This document shows, in pieces, positions 5,849 through 7,061 of a DNA stretch of 7,061 nucleotides (position 1 is its first letter; every line of letters starts with the position of its first letter). The position numbers and the translations under genes were made by a program. Below the pieces are notes generated by a model. The model did not search any database. It was not told where the DNA came from and worked only from the letters and a program-made list of their open reading frames with translations. This stretch comes from Oligoflexia bacterium (GTDB taxonomy: Bacteria > Bdellovibrionota > UBA1018 > CAIMNF01): positions 1 to 7,061 of the forward strand of contig CAIMNF010000523.1 of NCBI GenBank assembly GCA_903842755.1, in the 5' to 3' direction.

Positions 5849-6908
5849 TGCTTTAAAAGAAAAGGCATTCGGATATCTCCTGGTGGTGGGTGCCGCGTTG
5901 ATGACCCTGTTGATGTCGGATGCACTTGCAGCGACTGGTTTTTCTGCACAAGGAGCAAGACTGAAAGATATCGCAACCATTAAAGGAGTGCGGGAAAACA
6001 TTTTAATTGGATATGGTCTGGTGGTTGGATTAAAGGGGACGGGGGATTCCAGTGCGGATGTTACGGCAAAATCGCTGGGAAGATTGTTTGGGAAGCTTGG
6101 ACTAGATGTAGAAAAAAACGCCTCGATTAAATCCAAAAATGCGGCGGCGGTGATCGTGACGGCCAAATTGCCCCCCTTTGCAAGGGCCGGAAATCCGATC
6201 GACATTACGGTCAGTTCGATTGGGGACGCGTCTTCGCTCGAGGGGGGAATGCTTCTGGTTACTCCACTGAGAGCAGGCGATCAGCAAGTGTATGCGGTCG
6301 CCCAAGGACTGATCACCTTGGGGGCCCTGACCGATGGAAGCTCTAAAGGAGTTTTTCCGACGGTGGGGCGCGTGGTTTCGGGAGCCATGGTGGAAAAAGA
6401 CATTGATACGAATTTTTCCCAAAAAAAGACGTTTAGGCTCTCGCTCATTAATCCAGATTTTACAACGGCTGCGCGGCTCGTAGCCCTGGTTAATGCGGAG
6501 CTGGGCGGTAAATTTGCTTCGGCACGCGATAGCGCCACGATCGATGTCGTGGTTCCCTTCAATTATGATGGAAATACGGTGGAGCTCCTTGCGCGAATCG
6601 AAAATATGCGCGTCGTGATTGATCAGAAAGCGAAAGTCGTTCTAAACGAACGAACGGGCACCGTCGTGATGGGCGATAAGGTGACGATTAGTCCGGTGGC
6701 GATTTCTCACGGAGACCTATCTATTCAGGTGAAGGGGGCCGCAAAGGGAAGTTCCGGCGAGCGCGTTTATGACTTAAGAGGCGGGGCCACTGTCTCGGAT
6801 CTAGTAAAGCTATTAAATACTTTAGGAGTTCAACCAAAAGACTTGAGTGCAATTTTTCAGACCATTAAGCAAACCGGTGCACTGCAAGCCGACTTAGAAT
6901 TTATGTAA
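5820..6908 (+). CDS. flgI: Flagellar P-ring protein FlgI
   Basis: FlgI is secreted by Sec into the periplasm and polymerises into the P-ring, the peptidoglycan-level bushing of the rod, with FlgA's help. The chosen start gives 362 aa with an N-terminal signal: basic residues to about 15, hydrophobic core LLVVGAALMTLLM (20-32), and cleavage near DALA/AT (35-39). Mature-protein motifs are highly conserved: RLKDIATIKGVREN (47-60), IGYGLVVGLKGTGD (63-76), NAAAVIVTAKLPPFARAG (107-124), TVSSIGDASSLEGGMLL (130-146), QVYAVAQG (156-163), NPDFTTAARL (211-220), VLNERTGTVVMGDKVTI (274-290) and GATVSDLVKLLNTLGVQPKD (322-341). The start at 5820 lies 29 bases inside flgH with a weak GGGGA seven bases upstream. 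An in-frame ATG at 5784 would add 12 residues and lengthen the n-region needlessly. Translation is probably coupled to flgH. Confidence 0.97.
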   Translation: MSIKLKLRANALKEKAFGYLLVVGAALMTLLMSDALAATGFSAQGARLKDIATIKGVRENILIGYGLVVGLKGTGDSSADVTAKSLGRLFGKLGLDVEKNASIKSKNAAAVIVTAKLPPFARAGNPIDITVSSIGDASSLEGGMLLVTPLRAGDQQVYAVAQGLITLGALTDGSSKGVFPTVGRVVSGAMVEKDIDTNFSQKKTFRLSLINPDFTTAARLVALVNAELGGKFASARDSATIDVVVPFNYDGNTVELLARIENMRVVIDQKAKVVLNERTGTVVMGDKVTISPVAISHGDLSIQVKGAAKGSSGERVYDLRGGATVSDLVKLLNTLGVQPKDLSAIFQTIKQTGALQADLEFM

Positions 6909-6952
6909 CGGAGGAGACGAAAACGCATTTCCAAGGAAGGAAGAACAGGAGA

Positions 6953-7061
6953 ATGATCCAGGAAACAGAGTCGAAGCAGCAGCCTGCTAGGATGGTGGGT
7001 TACGTTATTCATTCTGAAACCATTCCCTGTATGCGGGACCTAAGACAGGAAGTTTTGGGCA
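6953..7061 (+). CDS. Unrecognised protein, 5' fragment cut by the window edge
   Basis: An ATG at 6953 opens a frame of 36 codons that runs off the right end. The visible residues include QETESKQQPARMVGY and IPCMRDLRQEVLG, without a signal peptide or membrane segment. It begins 44 bases after the flgI stop on the same strand. In many related operons this place holds a rod-binding FlgJ-like protein, FlgM or FlgN, but no motif of these is seen in the fragment. The nearest purine-rich sites are AGGAG one base before the ATG (too close) and AAGGAAGG twelve bases before it (rather far), so the start is uncertain. ATG at 6992 is an alternative. The other plus-strand frames here are closed. Confidence 0.5.
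   Translation, partial: MIQETESKQQPARMVGYVIHSETIPCMRDLRQEVLG

Overview
The window looks like a chromosomal core region of a Gram-negative, motile bacterium, most plausibly a member of the Bdellovibrionota or another former delta-proteobacterial lineage. That placement is inferred from the gene order flgF-flgG-flgA-flgH-flgI, from genes for P- and L-rings (which imply an outer membrane), and from the divergent form of FlgH. No rRNA or marker gene is present to confirm it.

The left part (about 1-2150) is on the minus strand and is one-carbon metabolism. folD (THF dehydrogenase/cyclohydrolase) is followed after 51 bases by gcvT (glycine cleavage T protein, aminomethyltransferase). GcvT forms 5,10-methylene-THF, which is the substrate of FolD, so the pair makes biochemical sense as one transcription unit. 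The gcvT reading frame stops early, just after the SGT-SPSLK motif. Fragments resembling the missing C-terminal strand lie immediately downstream in the other two frames. The first 30 bases hold a terminator for a plus-strand gene lying left of the window, so gcvT ends convergently with that neighbour and gcvH/gcvP do not follow directly.

Bases 2150-2349 form a divergent regulatory region between folD and the flagellar genes. Its most striking element is a large imperfect inverted repeat carrying a TTGACG hexamer in both orientations.

The right part (2350-6908) is a tightly packed plus-strand flagellar operon. It runs flgF and flgG (proximal and distal rod), flgA (P-ring chaperone), flgH (L-ring lipoprotein) and flgI (P-ring). 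Together these build the rod and the two bushings through which it crosses the peptidoglycan and outer membrane. FlgF and FlgH are both noticeably longer than the classical proteins, with lineage-specific insertions. A final gene, cut by the window edge, begins at 6953 and is not recognised.

Nothing here amounts to a wholly new system. The items most worth a second look are the broken gcvT 3' end, the divergent-promoter dyad, the atypical FlgH, the FlgF insertion, and a short leader reading frame overlapping the flgA start.
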